Below, piece by piece: positions 17,449 through 26,141 of a DNA stretch of 64,000 bases (within the stretch, counting starts at the first letter, position 1; every line of letters starts with the position of its first letter). The position numbers and the translations under genes are program-made. The notes below the pieces were generated by a model. That model ran no database searches, had not been told where the DNA came from, and worked only from the letters and a program-made list of their open reading frames with translations. The DNA comes from Acidobacteria bacterium UBA2994. GTDB taxonomy: Bacteria > Acidobacteriota > Vicinamibacteria > Vicinamibacterales > UBA8438. The DNA lies in assembly GCA_002346545.1 (NCBI GenBank), contig DEAA01000044.1:19344-83343 (forward strand), written 5' to 3'.

Positions 17449-18829
17449 GGATGTCCTGGCGGGGCAGCTGGATCCGGAAACAGCTGCCGCCGGCCGCCAC
17501 GGGCTGGTAGGTGAGTTCGCCGTGGTTCGCCTCGACGGCCCACTTGGCGATGGACAGCCCCAGACCGCTGCCACCGGGGTCGGCTGCGTTCTCGCGGCTC
17601 CGGAAGAGACGCTCGAACAACCGGGCCCGGTCTCGCTCTGGGATCCCGGGACCGGTATCGGTCACCTCCAGGCACACGTTGGACCTCGTCTCGTAGACTC
17701 GCAGAAGAATCCGGCCTCCTTCGGGGGTGTAGCGGATAGCGTTGTCGACGAGGTTGATCACGGCCTGACGTGTGGTGATGTGGTCGGCAAGGCACGGCGG
17801 TGACGCGTTCACGTCCACGTCGAGTGTCTGACCTTTCTCTTCGGCGAGCACGCCAAGATCAGTGGCCACGTCCTCGGCGAGCGACCCCAGGTTCACCTTG
17901 GTCATTCCGGGTGTAACGTCGCCACCATCGGCGCGAGCCACGGCGAGCAGCTGGTTGACCAGTCGGGTAAGCCGATCGGTCTCCTCCAGCATGCTCTCGA
18001 TCACTTCGCGATATGCCGCCGCATCACTGGGACCTCGCAGGCCGACCTCGCCTACGCTGCGAATGGCTGTCAACGGGGTCCGGAGCTCATGGGAGACGTT
18101 CCCGGTAAAGCGGCGCATCTGGAGAAAAGAAGACTCGAGCCGCCCCAGCGTGTCGTTGAACACCGCCGCCATGCGACCAAGCTCGTCCTTGGGTGTATCG
18201 ATGGGCAACCGCTCGTCGAGACGTGATGCGGTGATATCGCGAGCGCGCTCCCCCATCCGAGCCACCGGAGCCAGTGCGCGCCGCGCCACCACATAGCCGA
18301 CACCGCCGGCCAGCGCGACAGCCAGCGGTAATCCCAGCCCGAGCAGCAGCGCCATCTCGCGCACCTCGAGGCGCATGGTCGCCTCCGACCGCCCCACTTG
18401 GAGCACGACCGGACGACCACCCACGGTGGCTCGATCCGTCAAGAGCCGGAATGGCGCCGGGTCGGAGGGGACCGCCACGATACGTCCCACCGCACTGCGG
18501 CTCAGCTGCTCGCTGTCGGAAACCGGCAACCGCTGCGCCATCGCCGTGCGGTAGATCAACTCGCCGTCGCCGGAAAAGACCTGCAGCCAGGGACTGTCAG
18601 TGCCCCACGGATCACCCTCGAACCAAGACAGGGATCCGTCGGGCCCTTGCTGCGCCATCTCGGCGGCCCATCTGAAATCGCTGCGAAGGCGGGAATCGAT
18701 CGTTCCCGACAGGTTCCTGGTAACCAGCCACAGCACCAGCCCGACATACAGGCCAAGCACTACCACCATCGCGCACACCTGCCAGGCGGTGAGCTGCGCC
18801 CGCAAACTGTGTGGCCACCAGCTGCGCAT
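17432..18829 (-). CDS. Sensor histidine kinase, OmpR-partner type
   Basis: 465 residues. A transmembrane helix at about 15-37, a periplasmic sensor region of about 130 residues, a second helix near 170-190, HAMP (A-P-V-A-R-M-G-E-R-A-R), HisKA with F-T-G-N-V-S-H-E-L-R-T-P-L-T, and HATPase_c with N-L-V-D-N-A-I-R-Y-T (N box), D-T-G-P-G-I-P (G1) and G-S-G-L-G-L-S-I-A (G2). All catalytic elements are present. Its start overlaps the stop of the response regulator (TGATG), so they form one operon. The stimulus is unknown. Confidence 0.92.
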   Translation of the reverse strand: MRSWWPHSLRAQLTAWQVCAMVVVLGLYVGLVLWLVTRNLSGTIDSRLRSDFRWAAEMAQQGPDGSLSWFEGDPWGTDSPWLQVFSGDGELIYRTAMAQRLPVSDSEQLSRSAVGRIVAVPSDPAPFRLLTDRATVGGRPVVLQVGRSEATMRLEVREMALLLGLGLPLAVALAGGVGYVVARRALAPVARMGERARDITASRLDERLPIDTPKDELGRMAAVFNDTLGRLESSFLQMRRFTGNVSHELRTPLTAIRSVGEVGLRGPSDAAAYREVIESMLEETDRLTRLVNQLLAVARADGGDVTPGMTKVNLGSLAEDVATDLGVLAEEKGQTLDVDVNASPPCLADHITTRQAVINLVDNAIRYTPEGGRILLRVYETRSNVCLEVTDTGPGIPERDRARLFERLFRSRENAADPGGSGLGLSIAKWAVEANHGELTYQPVAAGGSCFRIQLPRQDILSGSG

Positions 18830-19554
18830 CAGTCGGCGTCCTCACGCAGAACGAAGCCGACGCCCCGCACGGTCTGGATGAGCTTCACGGGCTGACCTTC
18901 GTCGATCTTCCTCCGAAGTCGGGAGATGTGCACGTCGATCACGTTGTCGAGGGTGGTGCTGCGAGCGGTTTCTCGCCACACCTCACGGGCAAGTGTGTCG
19001 CGCGACACCACCTGCCGGGCATGCAACGCCAGGTAATGCAGCAAATCAAACTCCTTGGCGGTCAGGTCGAGGGTGTGTCCCGCCCGCTCGACCCGCCTGG
19101 TCGCATGGTCGATGCTGAGCGTCTCGACCGTGATCTGTTCCGGCTCTGCCGGACGGCCCCGGCGGGCCACCGACCGGATTCGGGCCAGGAGCTCGGCGAA
19201 CGCAAAGGGCTTGACCAGGTAGTCGTCGGCACCGGCATCGAGCCCGACGACACGGTCATCGAGGCTGTCACGCGCTGTGAGCACCAACACCGGAACGTCG
19301 AGCCCCTGCTGCCGCATGGTCGTCAGTACCTCGAGACCATCCCAACCGGGCAGATTGAGATCGAGCACCACGGCATCGAACCCCTCCTTGCCGAGTCGAA
19401 AGCAGGCATCCTCCCCGGTACCCTCGACCACCACCTCGTACCCATCCCGCTCGAGACCCGTGCGAAGCGCGGACGCTACCTTTTCCTCGTCCTCGACAAC
19501 CAGGAGCCGAACCGCCCGTTTGAAGTTTTCGCTGAGCTGTTCCTCCGCGGTCAT
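18829..19554 (-). CDS. OmpR-family response regulator
   Basis: 241 residues. A receiver domain (about 15-130) has the acidic pair in V-V-E-D-E-E, phosphoacceptor Asp in V-L-D-L-N-L-P-G, T in V-L-T-A-R-D and K in D-Y-L-V-K-P-F. A winged-helix DNA-binding domain (about 145-240) has R-R-V-E-R-A-G-H-T-L-D-L-T-A-K-E-F-D-L-L and V-D-V-H-I-S-R-L-R-R-K-I. It is transcribed away from the DUF6152-type gene at 19655, which shares the 100-base upstream region and is a possible target. Confidence 0.92.
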   Translation of the reverse strand: MTAEEQLSENFKRAVRLLVVEDEEKVASALRTGLERDGYEVVVEGTGEDACFRLGKEGFDAVVLDLNLPGWDGLEVLTTMRQQGLDVPVLVLTARDSLDDRVVGLDAGADDYLVKPFAFAELLARIRSVARRGRPAEPEQITVETLSIDHATRRVERAGHTLDLTAKEFDLLHYLALHARQVVSRDTLAREVWRETARSTTLDNVIDVHISRLRRKIDEGQPVKLIQTVRGVGFVLREDAD

Positions 19555-19654
19555 CTGGACAGCTTACCGAACGCCGTCCCTTTTCAGGGAATCTTCAGGC
19601 GATCCCTTGCGACGACGACATATCATAGAGAGCAGACCCGTCGAGGTAGCAGTC

Positions 19655-20062
19655 ATGACGCGCTGGATCGCCCTACTCGTGGCCGGATGGACCATCTTGG
19701 GGGCCGCGATCTACGCGCACCACCCTCTGAGCGAGGTCTACGACGAGGAACAGACGCTGATTCTCGAAGGCGAGGTCTCGTCGTTCCTCTTCGGAGATCC
19801 GCACTCGATGGTGCACCTTCGCGTACGAGAGATCGACGGTGAAGAGCACACCTGGGCCGTCGAATGGCGCGCCGCCTTGCAGCTCGAACGACAGGGATGG
19901 AACGCCGGCGTCCTGAGCGAAGGTGAACGCGTCCGGATCTGCGGTCACCCGGGTCGGGACCCAGGCGTCTTCCGACTCTATCTGCGGAGCTTGACCCAGC
20001 TCGCGACCGGCCGCACCACGCTCTCTCCCCAGCCAGACGATTCAACTCCCTGCGCCCGCTAG
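19655..20062 (+). CDS. DUF6152-like secreted protein
   Basis: 135 residues, ATG 19655 with GAGGT upstream. A signal peptide or anchor (I-A-L-L-V-A-G-W-T-I-L-G-A-A-I-Y-A) is followed by H-H-P-L-S-E-V-Y-D. Then comes the conserved pattern E-G-E-V-S-S-F-L-F-G-D-P-H-S-M-V and W-A-V-E-W-R. The invariant Pro-His suggests ligand or metal binding. This matches the DUF6152 pattern common in Acidobacteriota and Proteobacteria; function unknown. It may be regulated by the divergent two-component system. Confidence 0.6.
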   Translation: MTRWIALLVAGWTILGAAIYAHHPLSEVYDEEQTLILEGEVSSFLFGDPHSMVHLRVREIDGEEHTWAVEWRAALQLERQGWNAGVLSEGERVRICGHPGRDPGVFRLYLRSLTQLATGRTTLSPQPDDSTPCAR

Positions 20063-20087
20063 AATCGCTGGTGCTACACTCCTCGAC

Positions 20088-20591
20088 ATGTCCCTGTTAG
20101 GACCACTGCGGCACGTGGCCGGCCATCCGATGCGCGCCTACTACGTCCCCATTCTTGGCGGCGTGGTCCTGGGCAGCAGCGCCTTCATGCCCTGGATCGT
20201 GGTCGGCTCAGACCAGTACGGCGGGGTACCGGACCTGGCCGGCTTCTGGGTACTGGGGCTGGCGATGCTGGCCCTGGTGCTGGCCGTGCTCAGTATCGCG
20301 ACCCGGAAGAACTCCCGGCACCCACTACTGCTCGTCGGCTTGTTCGCCTTCGGTGTGCTCTTCCTCGGAGAGCGGCTGATGGAGCGCGCAGCCGCGCAGC
20401 AAAGCTGGGCCACCGAGCAGGCGCGCGCGATCGTCACCGGCAATGAGGCACGGAGCGTCTCCGAACCCTCGATGGCGCCAGGCGCCTACCTCGGGCTGGG
20501 CGCGTCGACCGTGATCGCGCTCTTTGGTCTGACCGTTGTCGTCAAACGGGCCCCCCAGATACGCGCCCTGCCCGAAGACGACGACGTCTAG
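20088..20591 (+). CDS. Small integral membrane protein, unknown
   Basis: 167 residues with about four membrane helices (I-L-G-G-V-V-L-G-S-S-A-F-M-P-W, then V-L-G-L-A-M-L-A-L-V-L-A-V-L, then L-L-L-V-G-L-F-A-F-G-V-L-F-L, and Y-L-G-L-G-A-S-T-V-I-A-L-F-G-L near the C-terminus). A soluble loop lies between helices 3 and 4. No recognised domain. It sits 25 bases after the DUF6152-like gene and abuts the convergent otsA. Confidence 0.55.
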   Translation: MSLLGPLRHVAGHPMRAYYVPILGGVVLGSSAFMPWIVVGSDQYGGVPDLAGFWVLGLAMLALVLAVLSIATRKNSRHPLLLVGLFAFGVLFLGERLMERAAAQQSWATEQARAIVTGNEARSVSEPSMAPGAYLGLGASTVIALFGLTVVVKRAPQIRALPEDDDV

Positions 20592-22067
20592 CTAGCGCTG
20601 GCGTGGCGGCCAGGAGGTCGGGGCCTCGAGCCCCTCGAGAATGTCGGAGGCCCACCGGAACACATCGCGCCCGGCCACCACACGCCGCAACGCTCGCATC
20701 CGACGGTGCTTCTCGCCCTCGCTCATCCCCAGCGCGAGCTCGAGCCCGTCAGCGAAACTCTCGACATCGTAGGGATTGATGATCACGGCGTCGTGCAGCT
20801 CCTGCGCCGCGCCGGCCAGCTCGCTGAGCACGAGCACCCCGCCGAGGTCTTCGCGAGCGGCCACAAACTCCTTGGCAACCAGATTCATGCCGTCGTGCAG
20901 CGAGCTCACCAGGCAGAAATCAGCGAGCCGATAGAGCGCTACGAGACGTCGGACGCGTAGCGCGGACGTTCGATAGCGAATAGGACCATCGGTCGGTCTA
21001 TGTCCGTGCTTGATGTTCAACTCGGCCACCCGGCAGTCGATGTCGGCCGCCACGGCGGCGTAGCTCTCGAGCTTGGAACGGGAAGGCACGGCGATTTGAA
21101 CAAAGGTGAGCTCGTCGCACAACTTTGGCCAACGCGTGAACAGGCAGTCGAGCGCGTTCAGCCGCTCCGGGATCCCCTTGGTGTAGTCCAGCCGATCGAC
21201 ACCAATGCCCACCTTCGGCGTCTCGATGCGCAACTCCCGACGGAGGCGCGTCATTTCGGTGTCAAGCCCGGGGTCACAGGTCACACTTCGGATCCGATCG
21301 AAGTCGACGCCGATCGGGACCGCGCAGACGCTCGTGGTCCGATTGTTCAGATGCACGCGGCTGCGGCTCGCTTTAGCTCCGAGCTCAGCGCGAGACGCGG
21401 CAAGAAAGTTCCGGCGGTCCCGTTCGAGCTGGAAGGCTAGCAGGTCGGTGGCTACCAGTCCTTCCAGAATGTCGCGCCGATAGGGACAACTCCGGAACTT
21501 GTCTGGGTGTGGAAACGGAATGTGCCAGAAGAGCGCGATCGGCGTCTCCGGATGTGACTCGCGCAGATAACGAGCCACAAGCGTCAGGTGGTAGTCCTGT
21601 ATGAAGACCGGCGTCCCGGAGTCGGGAAGCTCAGCCGCCACCGCTTCGGCGAACCGGCGATTGATCTCCTGATATGCACGCCAGTCGGCCGAGCGAAACA
21701 CCGGCTCTACATGGGCCACGTGGCAAAGCGGCCAGAGGCCCTCGTTCGCGAACCCCTCGTAGTAGTGGCGCTCTTCCGTCTCGGTCAGCCAGATGCGGCG
21801 GAGGGTGTAGGTCGGGGCGTCGGGTGGCACCTGTACCCGGTCGGCCTCGTCGACTATGTCCCGGTCGGCATCCCCCGCCCCGTGCGCGATCCACACGCCG
21901 CCACGCTCACGCATGAGGGCATCGAGCGCGACCGAGACGCCACCGGTCGTGGGCGACCAGGTAACCCGGCGCTCGTCGTCGAACGCATGCAGATAGGGCT
22001 CGCGGTTCGACACCACAGCGAGCGGCCGGGTCGACCCGCCGTAACGAGAAGCCTCAAACCGCGACAT
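20592..22067 (-). CDS. otsA: Trehalose-6-phosphate synthase OtsA
   Basis: 491 residues of GT20. N-terminal [38 protein letters not shown], then [14 protein letters not shown] and [16 protein letters not shown] are the family's substrate-binding motifs. It makes trehalose 6-phosphate from a nucleotide-glucose and glucose 6-phosphate for OtsB. It lies 74 bases after the HesB/ErpA gene in the same direction, so it could be the last gene of the sulfur operon or have its own promoter. Confidence 0.93.
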   Translation of the reverse strand: MSRFEASRYGGSTRPLAVVSNREPYLHAFDDERRVTWSPTTGGVSVALDALMRERGGVWIAHGAGDADRDIVDEADRVQVPPDAPTYTLRRIWLTETEERHYYEGFANEGLWPLCHVAHVEPVFRSADWRAYQEINRRFAEAVAAELPDSGTPVFIQDYHLTLVARYLRESHPETPIALFWHIPFPHPDKFRSCPYRRDILEGLVATDLLAFQLERDRRNFLAASRAELGAKASRSRVHLNNRTTSVCAVPIGVDFDRIRSVTCDPGLDTEMTRLRRELRIETPKVGIGVDRLDYTKGIPERLNALDCLFTRWPKLCDELTFVQIAVPSRSKLESYAAVAADIDCRVAELNIKHGHRPTDGPIRYRTSALRVRRLVALYRLADFCLVSSLHDGMNLVAKEFVAAREDLGGVLVLSELAGAAQELHDAVIINPYDVESFADGLELALGMSEGEKHRRMRALRRVVAGRDVFRWASDILEGLEAPTSWPPRQR

Positions 22068-22141
22068 CGCTCACAGGTGTACGCCGATCGCACGGGCGAT
22101 CGACACGCGGCCGCCAGGAAAAACCTGGACGAAATCCGGCT

Positions 22142-22468
22142 CTACACGCCGAACGAGAGCCCGCAACCACACTCGGTCGTCGCGTTCGGATTTCGCAGCA
22201 CGAGGTTCTGTCCCAGCATGTTCGGGTCGCAGTCGAGGACGGTGCCGTCGAGATACTTGAAGCTCTTAGGATCAACGAAGATGCGGGTACCGCCGTGGCC
22301 TTCGAACACCTGATCCCCATCCGCAGGAGCCTGCTCCCACTTGAAGATGTAGCTCAGACCGTTGCAACCGCCAGCCTTGATGCCCACGCGCAGACCGCCG
22401 TCAGCGATCCCCTCCTGATCCATCCCGCTCTGAATCCGTTTGGCTGCCGCTTCGGTGATCTCAATCAT
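22142..22468 (-). CDS. erpA: Fe-S cluster assembly A-type carrier (HesB/ErpA family)
   Basis: 108 residues from ATG 22468 (M-I-E-I-T-E-A-A-A-K-R-I). The three cluster-ligand cysteines are present: G-G-C-N-G-L-S-Y near 43 and T-E-C-G-C-G near the C-terminus. A-type carriers pass Fe-S clusters from scaffolds to apoproteins. It lies 55 bases after iscS, and no IscU scaffold is in the window. IscA, ErpA and HesB cannot be told apart with certainty. The longer frame from 22567 overlaps iscS and is unlikely. Confidence 0.88.
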   Translation of the reverse strand: MIEITEAAAKRIQSGMDQEGIADGGLRVGIKAGGCNGLSYIFKWEQAPADGDQVFEGHGGTRIFVDPKSFKYLDGTVLDCDPNMLGQNLVLRNPNATTECGCGLSFGV

Positions 22469-22523
22469 GATGTCCACGTCCAGTGTATCGCACCGCGGGC
22501 CAGCACCTGCCAGGCACCCCACC

Positions 22524-23711
22524 TCAATCGGACCAACCTGGCGGCAGCGGCTCGTCGGCGAGATCAAAGACCTCGATCGGCGCCCGGAGACGAATGACTA
22601 GGGTGCGGACCAGCTCGACCACGCGGTCGACCTCGTCGGCGGTGTTGAACCGGCCCAGTCCGAAACGGAGTGAGGCCTTGCTCAAGGTCGACGACAAGCC
22701 CAGTGCCTGGAGCACATGGGACGACCCTGCCGACGTCGTCGTACACGCCGCGCCCGACGACACGGCGACGTCTGTGAGTCCGGTGAGCAACTGCTCTCCA
22801 CTGACCCCTTCGAAGGACACGTTCAGATTATGCGGAAGTCGCGCCTCCATCGAACCGTTCACGTGTACGCCGTCGAGCGCACCCCGCAGTCCGTCAGCGA
22901 GTCGATCCCGCAACGCCGCCAGTCGAGCCGACTCCTCGGCCATGCCGTCGAGGCCAATGCGCGCGGCCTTTCCGAACCCGACGATGGCAGGGACGTTCAG
23001 GGTGCCGGACCGGAGCCCGGTCTCGTGCCCGCCCCCTTCGACCAGCGGGGTCAGCTCCAGACCATCTCGGACGAACAACGCGCCGATGCCCTTCGGCCCA
23101 TGAAGCTTGTGGGCGGTGAGGGACACCAAGTCGATCGGATCAGCCGAAACGTCGAGGTGGATCCGGCCCACGGCCTGCGCCGCGTCGGTGTGAAACCGTG
23201 CCCCCCCCGCCCGGGCCACCCGGGCTAGCTCGCCCACCGGGTGTAGGACCCCAATCTCGTTGTTCGCCGCCATGACCGAGACCAGGATCGTCTCTGGGGT
23301 CAGAGCACTGACCAGCGTATCCGTCTCGAGGAGCCCGTCGTCCCGAACCGGGAGATATGTGACCCGTAGTCCCTGTCGTTCGAGAGCCGCGCACGGATCG
23401 AGGACCGCCCGGTGCTCGGTCTCCACAGTCACGACATGGTTGCCCGCCGAACGCTCGGCGTCGGCAACCCCCTTGATGGCGAGGTTGTTTGACTCGGTAG
23501 CGCCGCTCGTGAACACCAACTCGCGGGCCGAGCTGCCGACGAGCGCGGCCACGTCTGCCCGGGCGGCAGCAACCGCATCCCTCGCGGTCCAGCCAAACCG
23601 ATGATGGCGGCTCGACGCGTTACCGAAGTGCTCGTCGAAGAACGGGACCATCGCCTCAATGACACGGGGATCGACCCGCGTCGTGGCGTGCCCGTCCATG
23701 TAGATGGTCAA
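22524..23711 (-). CDS. iscS: Cysteine desulfurase (IscS/NifS group)
   Basis: 395 residues. Y-M-D-G-H-A-T-T (start loop), S-G-A-T-E-S-N-N, H-T-D-A-A-Q-A-V, PLP lysine K202 in L-T-A-H-K-L-H-G-P-K-G, and catalytic C323 in S-S-G-A-A-C-T-T-T-S-A-G-S-S-H. The long C-loop is typical of group I enzymes. It converts cysteine to alanine plus enzyme-bound persulfide for Fe-S clusters and other sulfur transfer. It could also supply selenide for selenophosphate. The start overlaps the iscR stop by four bases. Confidence 0.93.
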   Translation of the reverse strand: MTIYMDGHATTRVDPRVIEAMVPFFDEHFGNASSRHHRFGWTARDAVAAARADVAALVGSSARELVFTSGATESNNLAIKGVADAERSAGNHVVTVETEHRAVLDPCAALERQGLRVTYLPVRDDGLLETDTLVSALTPETILVSVMAANNEIGVLHPVGELARVARAGGARFHTDAAQAVGRIHLDVSADPIDLVSLTAHKLHGPKGIGALFVRDGLELTPLVEGGGHETGLRSGTLNVPAIVGFGKAARIGLDGMAEESARLAALRDRLADGLRGALDGVHVNGSMEARLPHNLNVSFEGVSGEQLLTGLTDVAVSSGAACTTTSAGSSHVLQALGLSSTLSKASLRFGLGRFNTADEVDRVVELVRTLVIRLRAPIEVFDLADEPLPPGWSD

Positions 23712-24190
23712 CGACCCGACGCGGCTATCCGGGAGGCTGGACTGGTGGCGGAGCGAGGCGAGATGGCAATCGGCACCAGCGGCGGTTCATCCGCGGCCAG
23801 TTCCTTCAAGCTGTATGAAGTCAGCGCCCGGACGATCTGATCCTTGATACGCCAGAGCGGATCGCGGATGTTGCAGGTTGCGTACTGTTCGCAGTCGTCG
23901 TCGGAAGTCGTACACGCCGTTACCATCACCGGTCCGTCGATGGCTTCGATCACGTCGGCCACCGCGATCTTGGCTGCGGGGCGACCGAGCAAATAGCCGC
24001 CGCGGGTGCCGTGTTGAGACACCAATAGCTTGCGGCGGGCCAGGCGCTGCAGCACCTTGGCCATTAACTCCACGGGAATGCCGTAGCGGCTGGCGATCTC
24101 GCGAGCGCTGGCAGCCTCGGTCTCCGACCGTGAAGCCAGATCCTTGAGCGCCATCAACGCGTACTCGGCTTTCTTGGACAGTCGTAACAT
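23708..24190 (-). CDS. iscR: Rrf2-family Fe-S regulator IscR
   Basis: 160 residues. A winged-helix N-terminus starts M-L-R-L-S-K-K-A-E-Y-A-L-M-A-L. The recognition region is Q-R-L-A-R-R-K-L-L-V-S-Q-H-G-T-R-G-G-Y. Three cysteines C93, C100 and C106 (C-x6-C-x5-C) form the [2Fe-2S] site. It probably represses this operon when clusters are sufficient. Unlike the classic isc operon it sits inside a run with the cysteine synthesis genes upstream and iscS downstream. Confidence 0.9.
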   Translation of the reverse strand: MLRLSKKAEYALMALKDLASRSETEAASAREIASRYGIPVELMAKVLQRLARRKLLVSQHGTRGGYLLGRPAAKIAVADVIEAIDGPVMVTACTTSDDDCEQYATCNIRDPLWRIKDQIVRALTSYSLKELAADEPPLVPIAISPRSATSPASRIAASGR

Positions 24191-24235
24191 TGCTACTCCG
24201 GTGGCGCCATTGTATCGCGCCCCCCCACGGCCGCG

Positions 24236-25390
24236 TCAGTACTTAGGCAGACGGGGATCAATCTGGTCAATCCAGGCCAGGATCCCACCCTCCAAATTCC
24301 GCGCACCGGCGTATCCCGCCTCGCGGAGCAGAGCCACGGCCTTGCCGCTCCGCACACCGGACTTGCAGTGCACGACGAGATCCTCGGCACCTTCGAGCTC
24401 ACCCAGACGGGTGGGCAGCTCCCCGAGCGGGATCAGGCGCGAGCCCGGAATTCGACAAATCTCGAACTCCCGGTTCTCCCGTACGTCGAGCAGCAGGAAG
24501 TCGTCGCCCCGATCGATCCGCTCCTTGAGCTCGGCCACCGTGACCTCACCATCGGCCGCTTCAGGAGCAGGAGGCGGTGTGGGCACGATGCCGCAGAACT
24601 GCTGGTAGTCGATCAGCTCTGTAACGGTAGGCGCATCGCCACAGACCGGACAGTCGGAATCACGTCGGACCTTCAGCTCGCGGAACCGCATCTTAAGCGC
24701 ATCGAACAGCAGGAAGCGCCCGACCAGTGGCTCCCCGGCACCCAAGATCAACTTAATCGCCTCAGTTGCCTGCAGCGTGCCCACGACACCAGGCAGGATG
24801 CCGAGCACCCCACCCTCGGCGCAGCTCGGAACGAGCCCGGGCGGCGGCGGCTCGGGAAACATGCAGCGGTAGCAGGGACCGTCCGGCACGCCAAAAACCG
24901 ATGCCTGACCCTCGAACTGGGAGATGCTGCCGTAGACATTGGGCTTACCGGACAGGACGCAGGCGTCGTTGACCAGATAGCGCGTCGGGAAGTTGTCGGT
25001 GCCGTCGACCACCATGTCGTAGTCGGCAAACAGCTGGAGCGCGTTCTCGGAGGAGAGCGCCATCTCGTGCGGCACGACGTTCACCTCCGGATTCAGTGCC
25101 TGCAGGCGGGAGCGTGCGGACTCGAGCTTCGGTCGACCGACGTCCGGGGTTCCATGGATAATCTGCCGGTGAAGGTTGCTGAAGTCAACCTCGTCGAAGT
25201 CGACGATCCCCAGCGTGCCCACTCCCGCAGCGGCCAGATAGAGCGCCACCGGTGAACCGAGCCCGCCGGCGCCGACGCAGAGCACCTTGGCGCCCTTGAG
25301 CTTCAGCTGCCCGTCCATACCGACTTGCGGCATGATGAGGTGCCGGCTGTAGCGGGCCACCTCGTCGTTGGTCAGGGGTACGACGCTCAC
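24236..25390 (-). CDS. moeZ: MoeB/MoeZ-type adenylyltransferase fused to rhodanese
   Basis: 384 residues. The ThiF/MoeB domain (about 1-265) has ATP loop V-G-A-G-G-L-G-S-P-V-A, D-F-D-E-V-D-F-S-N-L-H-R-Q, D-G-T-D-N-F-P-T-R-Y, zinc Cys pairs (C-Y-R-C and C-P-V-C) and S-C-A-E-G-G-V-L-G. The rhodanese domain (about 285-384) has active C342 in V-V-H-C-K-S-G-V-R-S. It adenylates the C-terminal Gly of a ubiquitin-like carrier and replaces AMP with sulfur, giving the thiocarboxylate. The neighbouring CysO-like gene is the obvious partner. Its GTG start overlaps that gene's stop. Confidence 0.92.
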   Translation of the reverse strand: MSVVPLTNDEVARYSRHLIMPQVGMDGQLKLKGAKVLCVGAGGLGSPVALYLAAAGVGTLGIVDFDEVDFSNLHRQIIHGTPDVGRPKLESARSRLQALNPEVNVVPHEMALSSENALQLFADYDMVVDGTDNFPTRYLVNDACVLSGKPNVYGSISQFEGQASVFGVPDGPCYRCMFPEPPPPGLVPSCAEGGVLGILPGVVGTLQATEAIKLILGAGEPLVGRFLLFDALKMRFRELKVRRDSDCPVCGDAPTVTELIDYQQFCGIVPTPPPAPEAADGEVTVAELKERIDRGDDFLLLDVRENREFEICRIPGSRLIPLGELPTRLGELEGAEDLVVHCKSGVRSGKAVALLREAGYAGARNLEGGILAWIDQIDPRLPKY

Positions 25391-25671
25391 CGTCCGCTCC
25401 CACCCGCCACCGACGGGATGATGCTGACCGTGTCATCGTCGGTCACTGGGGTCTGTTCCTTCTCGAGATACCGGATATCGTCGTCGTTCACGTAGATGTT
25501 CACGAAGTTCCGGAGCGACCCATCCTCGCCGTACAGGTGCTTGCGCAGCTCAGTGTGCTCGCTAGCCAGGTTGGCCAGGAGCTCGCCGACCGTGCTGCCG
25601 GTCGCCTCCACCTCCTCCTGGTTGCCGGTGTAACCGCGCAGCGGGGTGGGAATCAGAATCTTGGTTGCCAT
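25387..25671 (-). CDS. cysO: Ubiquitin-like sulfur carrier, CysO/MoaD/ThiS family, with masked GG tail
   Basis: 94 residues from ATG 25671 (M-A-T-K-I-L-I-P-T-P-L-R). The chain follows the MoaD/CysO beta-grasp pattern with N-I-Y-V-N-D-D-D-I-R and the late T-V-S-I-I-P-S-V-A-G-G. The double glycine at 90-91 is followed by Ser-Gly-Arg, so the carrier must be trimmed before adenylation. The adjacent JAMM peptidase gene could do that. By analogy with the Mycobacterium CysO system, its thiocarboxylate supplies sulfur to CysM. A MoaD role is less likely beside cysM and mec. Confidence 0.88.
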   Translation of the reverse strand: MATKILIPTPLRGYTGNQEEVEATGSTVGELLANLASEHTELRKHLYGEDGSLRNFVNIYVNDDDIRYLEKEQTPVTDDDTVSIIPSVAGGSGR

Positions 25672-25693
25672 CGTCTTTGTCCGTCTTCGTTCT

Positions 25694-26140
25694 TCATACC
25701 CCGGCGTCCTCATCATCCGGGTCTGCCTCTATGAGCTGCTCTTGGTCGAACGCAGACCGATCGTTGCGGAGCCGCCATGACGTCATCTGGCCCGGGTCGC
25801 CACCGTCCACGCCGATGATCACGTACGAGAACACCGGCCAGGCATGCTCGAGGTCATAGCGCGATGGCCGAGCCGGTGCGTCCGGGTGCGAGTGGTAGAA
25901 GCCAAGCAACCCGGCGTCCAGCTCGGCCGCGTGCCGCTCGGCCGCCTGATAGTCGTTCGGACGCACCAAGAACCGCCGCCGCGGCCCATCGTCGGTTGTG
26001 TTGGGCAGCGCCAGGGCGGCCGTGACGAGTCCGCCGAGGCCGATCAGGGCCCCACAGCATTCGTGGGGATACGTCTCGCGACCGTGGTGTCGGATCGCGG
26101 ACGCTGCCACCGGCCGCAAGGTCAGTCCGGACCGCACCAT
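25694..26140 (-). CDS. mec: JAMM/MPN metallopeptidase (Mec-type, CysO processing)
   Basis: 148 residues. The JAMM zinc site is complete: E27 in Y-P-H-E-C-C-G-A-L, then H83-S-H85 and S93-x-x-D96 (H-x-H-x7-S-x2-D). Mec hydrolyses the CysO-cysteine adduct to release cysteine, and the related QbsD trims residues after the GG of its carrier. Both activities would be needed here because the CysO carrier has a three-residue tail. It lies one base after cysM and 22 bases before cysO. Cytoplasmic, no signal peptide. Confidence 0.88.
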   Translation of the reverse strand: MVRSGLTLRPVAASAIRHHGRETYPHECCGALIGLGGLVTAALALPNTTDDGPRRRFLVRPNDYQAAERHAAELDAGLLGFYHSHPDAPARPSRYDLEHAWPVFSYVIIGVDGGDPGQMTSWRLRNDRSAFDQEQLIEADPDDEDAGV

Positions 26141-26141
26141 C

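Noticed and set aside
19277..19654. Upstream extension of the DUF6152-like frame
   Set aside because: It runs antisense through the response regulator gene, and the signal peptide begins at 19655.
22469..22567. Upstream extension of the HesB/ErpA frame
   Set aside because: It overlaps iscS, and the family starts at M-I-E-I-T-E.
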